Program-made: the position numbers and the translations under genes
NCBI GenBank assembly: GCA_900319975.1
Contig: ONQP01000020.1
Location: 1-45,487, forward strand
DNA from: an uncultured Bacteroidales bacterium
GTDB taxonomy: Bacteria; Bacteroidota; Bacteroidia; Bacteroidales; UBA932
Reading direction: 5' to 3'
DNA: 45,487 nucleotides
In this document: positions 22,154 to 30,090 of the stretch, in pieces
Position numbering within the stretch: the stretch's first letter is position 1
Layout: each line of letters begins with the position of its first letter
The notes under the pieces: generated by a model
The model's input: only the letters and a program-made list of their open reading frames with translations
Databases searched by the model: none
Told to the model about the DNA's origin: nothing

Positions 22154-23962
22154 CTAGCAGCGGGAGTCGAGGATCTCGGCGATGTCGCGGACGGGGCGGT
22201 CGGCGTAGCGGCCGAAGGTCGCGAGGCAGAGCGGGCAGCCCGTGACAATCTGTGCGGGATCCGCGACGGTGAGGTTGTCCAGGGCGTTCTGCGTCATCGC
22301 GCGGCGCTGCTCGAAGCCCAGCGTGATGCTGCCGAGCGAGCCGCCGCAGCAGACGCTCTCGGCGCGGCTCTTGCGCGCCTCGACCAGCTCGCCGGCGGCG
22401 GCGAGGACGGCGCGCGGCTCGTCATAGATGCCGCAGCCGCGGCCCAGTTCGCACGGGTCGTGCCAGACGAGCTTCTCGCGCCCGTCGCGGTTGACATTCA
22501 GCCGCTTGTCCGCGATCAGCTCCTGGAAATAGACGCTGTGGTGCACCACCCGGATGCCCTCCAGCGGGTATTCTTCCTTGAAGACGCGGTAGCAGATCGG
22601 GCAGGAAAGCAGCAGCGTGTCGCAGCCGCTCGCGCGGATGATCTCGACATTCTTCTCGATCAGCTCGCGCGCCTGCTCCGGGCGGCCCGCCATGATGAGC
22701 GGCCGGCCGCAGCACAGCCCTTCGTCCTTGTCCATCAGCGTCCACGGCACGCCGGCCTTGTCCAACAGGGACGTGGTCGCGCGCTGGATGGCGGGCGTGA
22801 GCCGGGTCATGCACCCGGCGAAATAGAGCACGCCGCCCTTGCCCGCGACGGCCGACGCCATCGGCTGCACGTCGATGCCGGCGTAGGAGGGCGCGATGGC
22901 GTATTTGCGCCGCTGGCGCTGCGCCATCCGCAGCTCCGGCCCCTGCACGCCCACCTGGCAGACGGCCGTGCATTTGCCGCAGAGCAGGCATTTGTCGGAG
23001 ATCTCCTCGATGCGGCGCTCGTTGCCGCGGCGCAGCTGGCGGTTGAGGTAGACCGTCGCATCCTGGCAGTTGACCTTGCGCACGCTCATCGGGCAGGCGT
23101 CGATGCAGACGCCGCAGCCCGGGCAGGAATAGACCTCCAGCAGGGCGAAACCCTTGCGCGGATGGCGGATGCGGATCCCGGCGTTGCGCATCGGGATCAG
23201 CATCATCTCCGCGGGGATGTGCATGTAGCGGGTGAACGGCAGCACGCACATGAAGATGCAAAGGACGATCGAATATGCCCACCACGTCGGCAGGGCGTGG
23301 ATGTCGTTGCCCAGGAACTGCCGGAAGATCCAGTTCATCGGGATGGTCAGGAAGCTGCCGCCGCTGATGTGCGCCGTGAAGCTTTCGGCCAGCAGGCGCA
23401 GCGGGAAGATGGCCCACAGCGAGTAGAGCCCCACCCGGTCGAGCAGGCTCAGGCGCGTGGTGCGCCGCATGCCCACGATGCGCGAAGCGAAGCGCTTGAC
23501 CACCGCGATGGCGATGCCGCTGAGGATCATCAGCAGGAAGAAATCCATCAGGAACATCAGCAGGGCGCCCTCCAGCGTGGTCTCCGTCTCCGCCACGAAA
23601 TAGTTGAAGAAGATCGGGTAGTAGAAGAAATGGATGCGGTGCGGCAGGAAGAGCATTACCTCCAGGTGGCCCAGGACGATGATCATGAACCAGCCGAAAG
23701 CGATGCTGGAATGCATGTAGCCCAGGACCTTGTTGCGCTTCCAGAGCTTCACGTGCAGCAGGCAGTTGAGGAAGATGTCCCGGACGTTCATCCAGATGTA
23801 TTTCGGGGTGACGAGCGACAGCAGGAAGCGCTTGCGGTCCGCCTTGGGCAGCTGCACGACGACGCGGACCATCGCGATGAGGCAATAGGACAGCACGAAC
23901 AGCATTCCGAAGACGAACGGAATGACGAAAGGATGGAAGGCGTCCGCGAAACGTTCTCTCAT
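22154..23962 (-). CDS. Membrane cytochrome b / HdrD-like Fe-S fusion protein
   Basis: 602 residues. The N-terminal half (about 1-290) has six or so membrane helices of the NarI/HdrE/DsrM type, with 'HSSIAFGWFMIIVLGH' supplying candidate heme-b His ligands. There follow two [4Fe-4S] motifs, 'CPGCGVCIDACPMSV' and 'CLLCGKCTAVCQVGV', and two CCG domains of the HdrD/DsrK type: 'AGCMTRL...GLCCGRP...SCPICY' and 'DPCELGRGC...SVCCGGS...TGCPLC'. This is in effect DsrM-DsrK (HdrE-HdrD) in one chain. It should exchange electrons between the quinone pool and a soluble Hdr-like partner encoded upstream. Its ATG overlaps the TGA of the restored HdrC-like frame. Confidence 0.88.
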   Translation of the reverse strand: MRERFADAFHPFVIPFVFGMLFVLSYCLIAMVRVVVQLPKADRKRFLLSLVTPKYIWMNVRDIFLNCLLHVKLWKRNKVLGYMHSSIAFGWFMIIVLGHLEVMLFLPHRIHFFYYPIFFNYFVAETETTLEGALLMFLMDFFLLMILSGIAIAVVKRFASRIVGMRRTTRLSLLDRVGLYSLWAIFPLRLLAESFTAHISGGSFLTIPMNWIFRQFLGNDIHALPTWWAYSIVLCIFMCVLPFTRYMHIPAEMMLIPMRNAGIRIRHPRKGFALLEVYSCPGCGVCIDACPMSVRKVNCQDATVYLNRQLRRGNERRIEEISDKCLLCGKCTAVCQVGVQGPELRMAQRQRRKYAIAPSYAGIDVQPMASAVAGKGGVLYFAGCMTRLTPAIQRATTSLLDKAGVPWTLMDKDEGLCCGRPLIMAGRPEQARELIEKNVEIIRASGCDTLLLSCPICYRVFKEEYPLEGIRVVHHSVYFQELIADKRLNVNRDGREKLVWHDPCELGRGCGIYDEPRAVLAAAGELVEARKSRAESVCCGGSLGSITLGFEQRRAMTQNALDNLTVADPAQIVTGCPLCLATFGRYADRPVRDIAEILDSRC

Positions 23963-24256
23963 CGCACGACCTCCCCCTTGCGGTCCAGGCGGCAGAGCGT
24001 CAGGATGAGGTGCCGCGTGTTGATCCCGCGCGGGCAGACCATCGTGCATTTGCCGCAGAGCATGCAGCGGGACAAGCAGGACCTTGCGCACGCTCATCCC
24101 GGACCAGGGCGACGCCGTGCACGTGGCGCTGCAGCTGCCGCAGCCGATGCACGTGAGCGCATCGGGCTCCAGCTGAACGAGCCGGTCATAGCGGGCGTGG
24201 TCCACCGTGTCGAGGTTGACCGCCGAACTGGGGGAGAGCTTGAAACCGAAATCCAT
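23959..24256 (-). pseudogene. Small HdrC-like ferredoxin gene with a frameshift
   Basis: From the ATG at 24256 the frame gives MDFGFKLSPSSAVNLDTVDH and, around residues 36-46, the first cluster motif 'CIGCGSCSATC', then 'MSVRKVLL' (to about 24074). The expected second motif, CMLCGKCTMVCPRG, is present but in another frame (from about 24066), running to a TGA at 23959-23961 that overlaps the next ATG. One missing base near 24070-24080 explains it; the restored protein would be about 98 residues. In the unshifted frame translation reads straight into the next gene and loses the second cluster. It could be a real mutation, a sequencing or assembly error, or recoding; no obvious slippery run is seen. 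Confidence 0.75.
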
Positions 24257-24259
24257 CCC

Positions 24260-25282
24260 TTAGCTCCGTTTGTTGAAATAGCGGTGGATGGACAGGGCGG
24301 CGCTGCGCGCCTCGGCGAGCGTCTCCGGGATGGTCTTGGCCCCGGTGCAGGCACCGGCGTAGAAGACGCCGGGCCGCGAAGATTCCGTGATGGCGGCGAG
24401 GTTGTCCCGGCTCTTCAGGAAGCCGTCGTCGTCCACGCCCACGCCGATCTGCTGCGCGAAATGCTGCGCGTCGGGGTTGCAGACGATGCCGGCCATCAGC
24501 ACCAGCAGGTCGAGGGTGACCTTGACGGGCTTGCCGTTGAGGGTGTCCTCCGCCTTGACCACCACGCGGCCGTCGATGGCTTCGCCGACCTCGGACACGC
24601 GCCCGCGGATGAAATGGATGCCGTAGTCGCGCTGGGCCTTGATATAGAAATCTTCGTATTTCTTGCCGAACAGGCGCAGGTCCATATAGAAGCAATAGAC
24701 CTCCGCGTCGGGGAATTCTTCCTTCATCTCGATGGCCTGCTTGATGGCCGTGATGCAGCAGACCTTGGAACACTGGGTGTTGCCGGCCTTGACGTCGCGC
24801 GAACCCACGCAGTGCACGAAGCCCACGGCCTTCGGGTGGTCTATGCGCGCGTCCTTGCGGGTGTTGAACCAGGCCTCCAGGTCGCGGTTGGTGATGACGC
24901 GGTCATAGATGCCGTAGCCGTATTCTTCCTTCCTGGCGGCGTCGAAGAGCCGGAAGCCCGTGGCGAAGAGGACGGCCTCGCAGAAGAGCGTGCTGCCGTC
25001 CGAGAGCACCAGGTTGTAGCCGTCCTTGAGGCGGTTGATGCTGGCGATTTCTGTGTCGAGCATCGTGCGCACCCGGGCGGTGTCTTTCTTGAGCCGGTCG
25101 ATGAGGTCGGCGGCCGGACTCATGTCCGGGAAAAGCCGGTTCCATCCGGCGACGTGGCCGCCCACGGCGGGCGCCTTCTCGATCAGGACCGGGGTGTAGC
25201 CGAGGTCGGCGAGCTGCCGGGCGGCTTCCAGGCCGGCGATGCCGGCGCCGATGACGGCGATGACGGGATTGCGGTTGACCAT
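24260..25282 (-). CDS. HdrA/QmoA-like FAD iron-sulfur oxidoreductase
   Basis: 340 residues. The N-terminal FAD-binding Rossmann motif is 'IAVIGAGIAGLEAARQLADLGYTPVLIEK' (about 8-36). The HdrA-specific cluster motif 'HCVGSRDVKAGNTQCSKVCC' (about 156-175) is intact, as is the C-terminal FAD contact 'GVFYAGACTGAKTIPETLAEA'. It is only about half the length of methanogen HdrA and lacks its extra ferredoxin domains, which makes it closer to QmoA-type proteins. It lies between the HdrB-like and small HdrC-like genes, 3 bases from each. It is expected to be the flavin hub that passes electrons between the soluble and membrane Fe-S proteins. Confidence 0.88.
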   Translation of the reverse strand: MVNRNPVIAVIGAGIAGLEAARQLADLGYTPVLIEKAPAVGGHVAGWNRLFPDMSPAADLIDRLKKDTARVRTMLDTEIASINRLKDGYNLVLSDGSTLFCEAVLFATGFRLFDAARKEEYGYGIYDRVITNRDLEAWFNTRKDARIDHPKAVGFVHCVGSRDVKAGNTQCSKVCCITAIKQAIEMKEEFPDAEVYCFYMDLRLFGKKYEDFYIKAQRDYGIHFIRGRVSEVGEAIDGRVVVKAEDTLNGKPVKVTLDLLVLMAGIVCNPDAQHFAQQIGVGVDDDGFLKSRDNLAAITESSRPGVFYAGACTGAKTIPETLAEARSAALSIHRYFNKRS

Positions 25283-25285
25283 AGG

Positions 25286-26356
25286 CTAACAGCATTTGAG
25301 GGACGTGGGGAGTCCCGGGGTCATAATCTTCTTTTCGTCCATCCCGAGGTACTTGCGGGCGGGGTCGTAGGGAACGCCCATCTTGTCCAAGAGCGGCTCC
25401 ACGGCCACCTGGTGCACCTGCAGGCCGAGATCCCACGGATCCACGCCCAGCACCAGCCCGGCCAGTTCCTCATAGGTGAGGACCGGGATGCCGTAGCCGT
25501 CGCGGCCGTAGGTCTTGCCGTTCATCTCGGAGATGACGTACTGCCAGCGGTCCAGGAAATACGGGCAGCCCGGGCAGTTGGTGATGATCATGTCGGGATG
25601 GAAGGGCTCCATCGACTCGAATTTCTTGTGCGTATTGGAGAGGGAATAGCCGCGGTTGGCCTTGACGAAGTACTGACGGAAGCCGAAGCCGCAGCAGTGC
25701 CGGCGCTCCGGGTAGTCGATCACCCGGCCGCCCCAGGATTCGGCCATGCCGCTGAGCACGCAGGGGTATTCGGCTCCGCCGACGCCCTTGTGGGGGAACA
25801 TCTTCGAATAATGGCAGCCGATGTGCTCCACGACACGGAGCGGCTCGCCCGTCGCGCGGTCGACCAGATGGAAACGGGCGCGCTCGGCGATCTCGCCGCG
25901 CAGCTTGTACATCAGGTCGCTGGCGTGCGCGACGTATTTGGGGGTCTTGAATTCGCGGCGGCAGGCCTTCCAGAGGTGCTCGCGGATCTTCGCCTCCAGC
26001 TCGGGGAACTGCCGCCAGGTCTCCAGGATCTCGGTGTAGTTGCCGAAGGAGGTGATGCAGGAGGTCACGAGGTTGTCGTAGCCCGCCTCGGTCATCAGCG
26101 CGAACTGGCGCGCCACCACGGTCATGGCCGTCTCCTGCGGAATCGTGTCGCAATGGTAGGCGATGCCCGCGCAGGTGGTGTGGTGCTCGGACTCATAGAT
26201 GTCGCGCCCGAGCTGGTCGCGGCAGATCTTCAGGAAATATTTCTCGGAAGCCGGGAAGAAATTCTGCCGGATGCAGCTCCGGACATAGAACCAGTGGTCG
26301 TCCGGAATCTCTTTCTGGTAGTCCGCCCAGATCTTCTGCTTGCCTTGATAAATCAT
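25286..26356 (-). CDS. HdrB-like protein with CCG domains
   Basis: 356 residues. The second CCG domain is complete: 'HIGCHYSKMF' (about 175-184), 'HCCGFGF' and 'TNCPGCPYF'. The first is degenerate: 'VRSCIRQNF', then 'HHTTCAGIAYHC' and 'TSCITSFGN', with CCG changed to CAG and the closing CxxC lost. In methanogen HdrB these cysteine-rich repeats bind noncubane clusters that split the disulfide substrate; one usable site may remain here. Starts 1 base after the HdrC-like gene. The substrate in this organism is unknown, since Bacteroidales do not use CoM/CoB. The C-terminal CC is also unusual. Confidence 0.82.
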   Translation of the reverse strand: MIYQGKQKIWADYQKEIPDDHWFYVRSCIRQNFFPASEKYFLKICRDQLGRDIYESEHHTTCAGIAYHCDTIPQETAMTVVARQFALMTEAGYDNLVTSCITSFGNYTEILETWRQFPELEAKIREHLWKACRREFKTPKYVAHASDLMYKLRGEIAERARFHLVDRATGEPLRVVEHIGCHYSKMFPHKGVGGAEYPCVLSGMAESWGGRVIDYPERRHCCGFGFRQYFVKANRGYSLSNTHKKFESMEPFHPDMIITNCPGCPYFLDRWQYVISEMNGKTYGRDGYGIPVLTYEELAGLVLGVDPWDLGLQVHQVAVEPLLDKMGVPYDPARKYLGMDEKKIMTPGLPTSLKCC

Positions 26357-27058
26357 CTATTCTTCGTTGTTGAAGTGGCCCACGGAGCAATGCTCGTAGG
26401 TGTATTTCGTGTATTCGTCGAAGTCCATCCCCAGCTCCGCGGCCTTGTCGCGCGAAGCGCGCTCCACGGCCTCCATCCGCTCCGTGCCGCCCGTCTCGTC
26501 GAAGATGGCCTGCAGCTCGTCGAGGTCGGCCTGCGGGATGCGCCGCAGCACCCCCGGGCCTTTGCCCTCGTAGTTGGCGCCGAGCCGGCCGAAGACTTCT
26601 TCCTTATTGTCCATCACCCAGCGCGTGATCGGGCCCGCTTCGGGGTATTCGTCGCAGTCGAAGGTGCTGGGATGGATGCAGTAGCCGGTGTGCAGGATGT
26701 TGTTGTTGAGGGTCTTGGTGAGCGGCCAGAGCTGGCGGCCCTTCTCGGAGTCCGTGAAGTAGCCCAGGCGTGCCGACAGGTTGCGCAGGGCCATGATGAC
26801 GAGGCCCGGGCCGTTGCCGCGCGGGCAGCGCGTCACGCAGGACATGCATTCGCCGCAATACCAGATGGTCTCGCTGCGGAGCAACGCTTCGATCTCGCCG
26901 TCGTCCTTGCGCTGGACCGTGTCCACGACCTTGCGGGGGTCGTATTTATAGAATTCGGCTGCCGGGCAGATGGCCGTGCAGGTCCCGCAGTTGATGCAGG
27001 TCTTGAGGCCCTCCTTGAAACGGTAGTCCTTGCTGAGTTCGTCAAAAAGTCGTCCCAT
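26357..27058 (-). CDS. HdrC-like 4Fe-4S dicluster protein
   Basis: 233 residues from MGRLFDELSKDYRFKEG. A start three codons further upstream would overlap the -7 box, so 27058 is preferred. Two [4Fe-4S] motifs are seen: 'CINCGTCTAICPAAEF' (about 21-36) and 'CGECMSCVTRCPRGNGP' (about 68-84), spaced as in HdrC/QmoC/DsrK partners. The C-terminal 110 residues are acidic and helical, an extension not typical of the short HdrC. First gene of the cluster. The order on the minus strand is HdrC-like, HdrB-like, HdrA-like, small HdrC-like, HdrE-D fusion. Confidence 0.85.
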   Translation of the reverse strand: MGRLFDELSKDYRFKEGLKTCINCGTCTAICPAAEFYKYDPRKVVDTVQRKDDGEIEALLRSETIWYCGECMSCVTRCPRGNGPGLVIMALRNLSARLGYFTDSEKGRQLWPLTKTLNNNILHTGYCIHPSTFDCDEYPEAGPITRWVMDNKEEVFGRLGANYEGKGPGVLRRIPQADLDELQAIFDETGGTERMEAVERASRDKAAELGMDFDEYTKYTYEHCSVGHFNNEE

Positions 27059-27064
27059 TTCACA

Positions 27065-27072
27065 CAAAGGTA
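27065..27072 (-). promoter_or_regulatory. -7 promoter box of the Hdr-like operon
   Basis: TACCTTTG on the minus strand, 6 bases upstream of the chosen ATG, so the mRNA is probably leaderless. The -33 element is unclear. Confidence 0.55.
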
Positions 27073-27118
27073 CAAAAACAAATACAAAGGGGGCATATCC
27101 GATTACGGAAAAAAAGTC

Positions 27119-27126
27119 TAAATTTG
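27119..27126 (+). promoter_or_regulatory. -7 promoter box for the cytidylate-kinase-like gene
   Basis: TAAATTTG fits TAnnTTTG, 35 bases before the ATG at 27162. Confidence 0.5.
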
Positions 27127-27161
27127 AGGAGCCATCGTATTAACCACTAATAACCAAAGCC

Positions 27162-27827
27162 ATGGATACCAAAGGAGATTTCGTCATCACGATCAGCCGG
27201 GAGCTGGGCTCCGGCGGCCGCACCGTCGGGCGCAAGCTTGCGGGCCGGCTGGGTGTCCGCTACAGCGACAAGGAGCTGATCCACGCCCTGATGCGGAAGT
27301 TCAACCTGACGGCTTCAGGCATCGAGAAGCTGAAGGGGGAGAAGAAGAACTGGCTCGCGGACGTCATCCATCTGGTGGTGCCCGTGCCCAAGATGTGCAT
27401 GTTCGTGGACCTGGACACCCGGCATATGCAGGAATTCCGTCCGGACCTCACGCCGGACGACGTCTTCCAGGCCGAGTCGCAGATCCTGCGCGACATCGCG
27501 GGACAGGGACCGTGCGTGATTGCCGGCCGTTCGGGTTTCTTCGTGCTGGAGGACGGCCCCAACAAGGTCGACGTCTTCATCACGGCGCCCCGCGAGCGCC
27601 GCATCGCGCGGGTCATGCAAAAGCAGGACCTTTCGCGCGAAGAAGCGGAGCGGGTGATCGACAAGGTGGACAAGAGCCGGGACAACTATGTCCGGCGCTA
27701 CACCGGCAAGAGCCGGTACGACTCCCGCAATTACGACCTGGTGATCAACATGGATGGCCTGACCGAGGACGAAGCCGTCGAGGTCATCCTGGCATACATT
27801 CGAGCCAATGGCAAACAGTCCGCTTGA
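27162..27827 (+). CDS. Cytidylate kinase-like family protein
   Basis: 221 residues. The P-loop-like start 'VITISRELGSGGRTVGRKLAGRLGVRYSDKELI' (about 7-39) matches the cytidylate-kinase-like family, in which GSGG replaces the usual GxxGxGK(S/T). There follow 'GPCVIAGRSGFFVLED' (about 120-135), an 'RERRIARVMQKQDLSREEAERVIDKVDKSRDNYVRRYTGKSRYDSRNYDLVIN' lid region and a C-terminal helix. A genuine Cmk would be expected elsewhere in the genome, so this may phosphorylate another nucleotide or act in signalling. The last 20 bases overlap the start of the HD-domain gene, suggesting coupled translation. Function beyond the family is not known. Confidence 0.85.
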   Translation: MDTKGDFVITISRELGSGGRTVGRKLAGRLGVRYSDKELIHALMRKFNLTASGIEKLKGEKKNWLADVIHLVVPVPKMCMFVDLDTRHMQEFRPDLTPDDVFQAESQILRDIAGQGPCVIAGRSGFFVLEDGPNKVDVFITAPRERRIARVMQKQDLSREEAERVIDKVDKSRDNYVRRYTGKSRYDSRNYDLVINMDGLTEDEAVEVILAYIRANGKQSA

Positions 27828-28398
27828 TACCAATCTGCTGGACCGCGCGATCGTGTTCGCGGTCCGGGCCCATACCGGGACGGAGCGTCGCGGCAAGGGT
27901 TTCCCGTATGTCGTACATCCGATGGAGGCGATGGAAATCGTCGCCACGATGACCTCGGACCAGGAACTCCTGGCGGCCGCGGCCCTGCACGATACCGTGG
28001 AGGACACGGCCGTCACGGTGGAACGGATCCGGGCGGAATTCGGCGAGCGCGTAGCCTCGCTGGTGGCCGCCGAGAGCGATTCTTTCGAGGAAGCGAAGGA
28101 CGGCGAGGACGCCTGGCACGCCCGCAAGCGGGTGGCCCTGGAGCGCCTTTCGTCCGCTTCGCGCGACGTCAAGGTCGTCGCCCTGGGCGACAAGCTTTCC
28201 AACATGCGCGCCATCGCACGGGATTACGCCGTGCTGGGCGACGGCGTCTGGGAGATTTTCCACTCGACGGATCCCGCCGAGCACGCGTGGCGCTATTATG
28301 CCCTGCTGGACGCGCTGCGCGAGCTGCAGGACACCTGTGCGTACCGGGAATTCGAACACCTGGTGCATCAGGTGTTCGGAGAATCTAGTAGAATTTGA
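27808..28398 (+). CDS. Small alarmone hydrolase-like HD protein
   Basis: 196 residues, only the HD domain of the RelA/SpoT superfamily, with no synthetase, TGS or ACT part. Motifs: 'RRGKGFPYVVHPMEAMEIVA' (first metal His), 'AAALHDTVEDTAVT' (HD pair), and 'VVALGDKLSNMRAIARDY', equivalent to the 'KLADRLHNMRT' block of SpoT and MESH1. It would be predicted to remove pyrophosphate from (p)ppGpp, or, like MESH1, to act on other 3'-phosphates such as NADPH. The start overlaps the upstream kinase-like gene by 20 bases; the 3' end overlaps the nitroreductase gene by 14, tail to tail. Activity is inferred from motifs only. Confidence 0.85.
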   Translation: MANSPLDTNLLDRAIVFAVRAHTGTERRGKGFPYVVHPMEAMEIVATMTSDQELLAAAALHDTVEDTAVTVERIRAEFGERVASLVAAESDSFEEAKDGEDAWHARKRVALERLSSASRDVKVVALGDKLSNMRAIARDYAVLGDGVWEIFHSTDPAEHAWRYYALLDALRELQDTCAYREFEHLVHQVFGESSRI

Positions 28399-29020
28399 CG
28401 ATCTCGTCGAGGGCGAGGTGGTTGGGCGTGCCGGGCTCCTGGGCACGGTAGCCCAATGCGATGACGGCGAGGACCTCCTCGCTGTCGGGAATCGCCAGGA
28501 TGGAACGAAGCTTGTCGCTGTCGCGGAAGCCCATGATCAGCGTATCGAAACCCATGTCGCGCGCCTTCAGGATGAGGTAGGCGTTGGCGAGGCCGTTGTC
28601 GTAGGCGCCCCAGCCGTCTCCGATCTCGTTGACGGCGGTGTCCCGGCCGAAGCCGGACTGGCCCTTGACGAAGGTGGAGACGATCAGGACGGGCGCGCCG
28701 GCGACGTTCTGCGCGTTGCGCTCACCGACGCATTCGCGCACGGCGGCGAGCTTCTCCGGGCTGATGGCCACGTAGTAGCGCGAAGGCTGGCGGTTGGCCC
28801 AGGACGGCGCCTGCTGCGAGGCGGTGAGCAGGGTGCGCACTTCCTCCTCGGAAATGGTCTTGGTGGCGTCGTAGCTGCGGACGCTGCGGCGCGATGCGAA
28901 GAGGTCGTCGAGGCTCTGATTGACGGTGACGTTCCTCGAGAAGGAGAATCTGGGCGTGCATCCAGACAGGAGCATCACCGCTGCGGCGAGGCTCGCAATA
29001 AGTGCAAAATGGTTTTTCAT
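28385..29020 (-). CDS. Nitroreductase-family lipoprotein
   Basis: 211 residues. Signal MKNHFALIASLAAAVMLLSGC has a lipobox Cys at 21, so this flavoprotein-type fold is exported and lipid-anchored, which is less common for the family. The nitroreductase core shows 'LFASRRSVRSYDATKTIS' (FMN-phosphate-binding Arg/Ser), 'ASQQAPSWANRQPSRYYV', 'GLANAYLILKARDMGFDTLIMGF' and 'EEVLAVIALGYRAQ'. The substrate cannot be told. How FMN would be supplied outside the cytoplasm is unclear. The start is supported by a -7 box 5 bases upstream. Confidence 0.87.
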   Translation of the reverse strand: MKNHFALIASLAAAVMLLSGCTPRFSFSRNVTVNQSLDDLFASRRSVRSYDATKTISEEEVRTLLTASQQAPSWANRQPSRYYVAISPEKLAAVRECVGERNAQNVAGAPVLIVSTFVKGQSGFGRDTAVNEIGDGWGAYDNGLANAYLILKARDMGFDTLIMGFRDSDKLRSILAIPDSEEVLAVIALGYRAQEPGTPNHLALDEIVKFY

Positions 29021-29025
29021 GCAGG

Positions 29026-29033
29026 CAAAGATA
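29026..29033 (-). promoter_or_regulatory. -7 promoter box for the nitroreductase gene
   Basis: TATCTTTG on the minus strand, 5 bases upstream of the ATG: leaderless initiation is likely. Confidence 0.5.
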
Positions 29034-29039
29034 GCCGAA

Positions 29040-30089
29040 TTACGCTGAAAAGCAAGACGCTATCCTGCGGAGACTTGCGTCAATCCTTCCTTCCGGGATC
29101 CGGCCGCTCCCGACGGCTGCGACCACGGCGTCGAACGCTGCGCAGTAGTCGAGCGGGCAGAGGAGGAAGTCGGCGCCGGCCTCGAGCGCGCGGACGGCGG
29201 CTTCGCCGCTGCCGTAGCGGCGCGTGATGGCGCCCATCTCCAGCGCGTCCGTGATGATGATCCCGTCGAAACCGAGCTCGCCGCGGAGCTTGTCCGTCAG
29301 CAGCGTGCGGGACAGGGTGGCGGGCTCGTCGCCGCCCGTCACCGCCGGGGCGGCGATGTGGGCCGCCATCACGAGCGGCGCGCCCGCGTCGATGCCGGCG
29401 CGGAAGGGGACCAGCTCGCAGGCGAGTAGCTCCTCCCAGCTCTTGGCGGTGGAGGCGAAATCGTAATGGGTGTCGGCGTGGGTGTCCCCGTGGCCGGGAA
29501 AATGCTTCAGACAGCCGCAGACGCCCGTTTCCGCGAGGCCGCGCACGTAGGCGGCGACCAGCGGCGCGGCCGCGCCGGGGTCGTCGCTGAACGCGCGTGT
29601 CCCGATGACGACGTTGTCCGGATTGGTGTTGACGTCCGCCACCGGCGCGAAGTCGATGTCGAAGCCGTATTCCTTCAGGTATTCCCCGATGCTTTCCGCA
29701 GCGTCGCGGGCCGCCTGCGGGCCTCCGGCCCCCACGGCGGCCGTGCTCTCATACCGCGGTACGTCGAAGGCCGGGTTCGCCGCCAGGCGGCTGACCCGCC
29801 CGCCTTCTTCGTCGATGCACAGCAGGGGAGCGCCCGGCAGGGCGCGCAGGTCCCGGATGAAGCTGCGCAACTGGCCTCCATCCAGGATGTTGTGGCCATA
29901 CAGCAAGATGCCGCCGACGGGATACTCCCGGGCCCGCTCCCGCATTCCGTCGCTCACCGCCTGGAGGCGGTAGGGCGGCAGCTCCGCGTCGGACGCGTAG
30001 CGGATGGCAGGTTCCAGGGATTCGGGCCGGACGATGAAAAGTTGTCCGACCTTCTCCCGCAGGGTCAGGGCTTGCTGGTCTCCGGTCAT
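29040..30089 (-). CDS. Glycoside hydrolase family 3, NagZ-like beta-N-acetylhexosaminidase
   Basis: 349 residues, a single (beta/alpha)8 GH3 domain with no signal peptide, as in cytoplasmic NagZ. Seen: 'LREKVGQLFIVRP' at the start, 'PLLCIDEEGGRVSRL' (about 110-124), 'GVCGCLKHFPGHGDTHADTHYDF' (about 186-208) with the mobile-loop Asp-x-His dyad of NagZ, and 'FDGIIITDALEMGAI' with the nucleophile Asp (about 276). Expected role: release of GlcNAc from peptidoglycan fragments during wall recycling. It starts 1 base beyond the stop of the CotH gene on the same strand, so the two are in one transcript. Confidence 0.9.
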   Translation of the reverse strand: MTGDQQALTLREKVGQLFIVRPESLEPAIRYASDAELPPYRLQAVSDGMRERAREYPVGGILLYGHNILDGGQLRSFIRDLRALPGAPLLCIDEEGGRVSRLAANPAFDVPRYESTAAVGAGGPQAARDAAESIGEYLKEYGFDIDFAPVADVNTNPDNVVIGTRAFSDDPGAAAPLVAAYVRGLAETGVCGCLKHFPGHGDTHADTHYDFASTAKSWEELLACELVPFRAGIDAGAPLVMAAHIAAPAVTGGDEPATLSRTLLTDKLRGELGFDGIIITDALEMGAITRRYGSGEAAVRALEAGADFLLCPLDYCAAFDAVVAAVGSGRIPEGRIDASLRRIASCFSA

Positions 30090-30090
30090 G

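Noticed and set aside
22043-27121. Very long plus-strand open frame opposite the Hdr-like cluster
   Set aside because: It lies wholly antisense to five genes with clear motifs. Its Ala/Val/Asp/Arg-rich translation is what GC-rich codon bias produces on the other strand.
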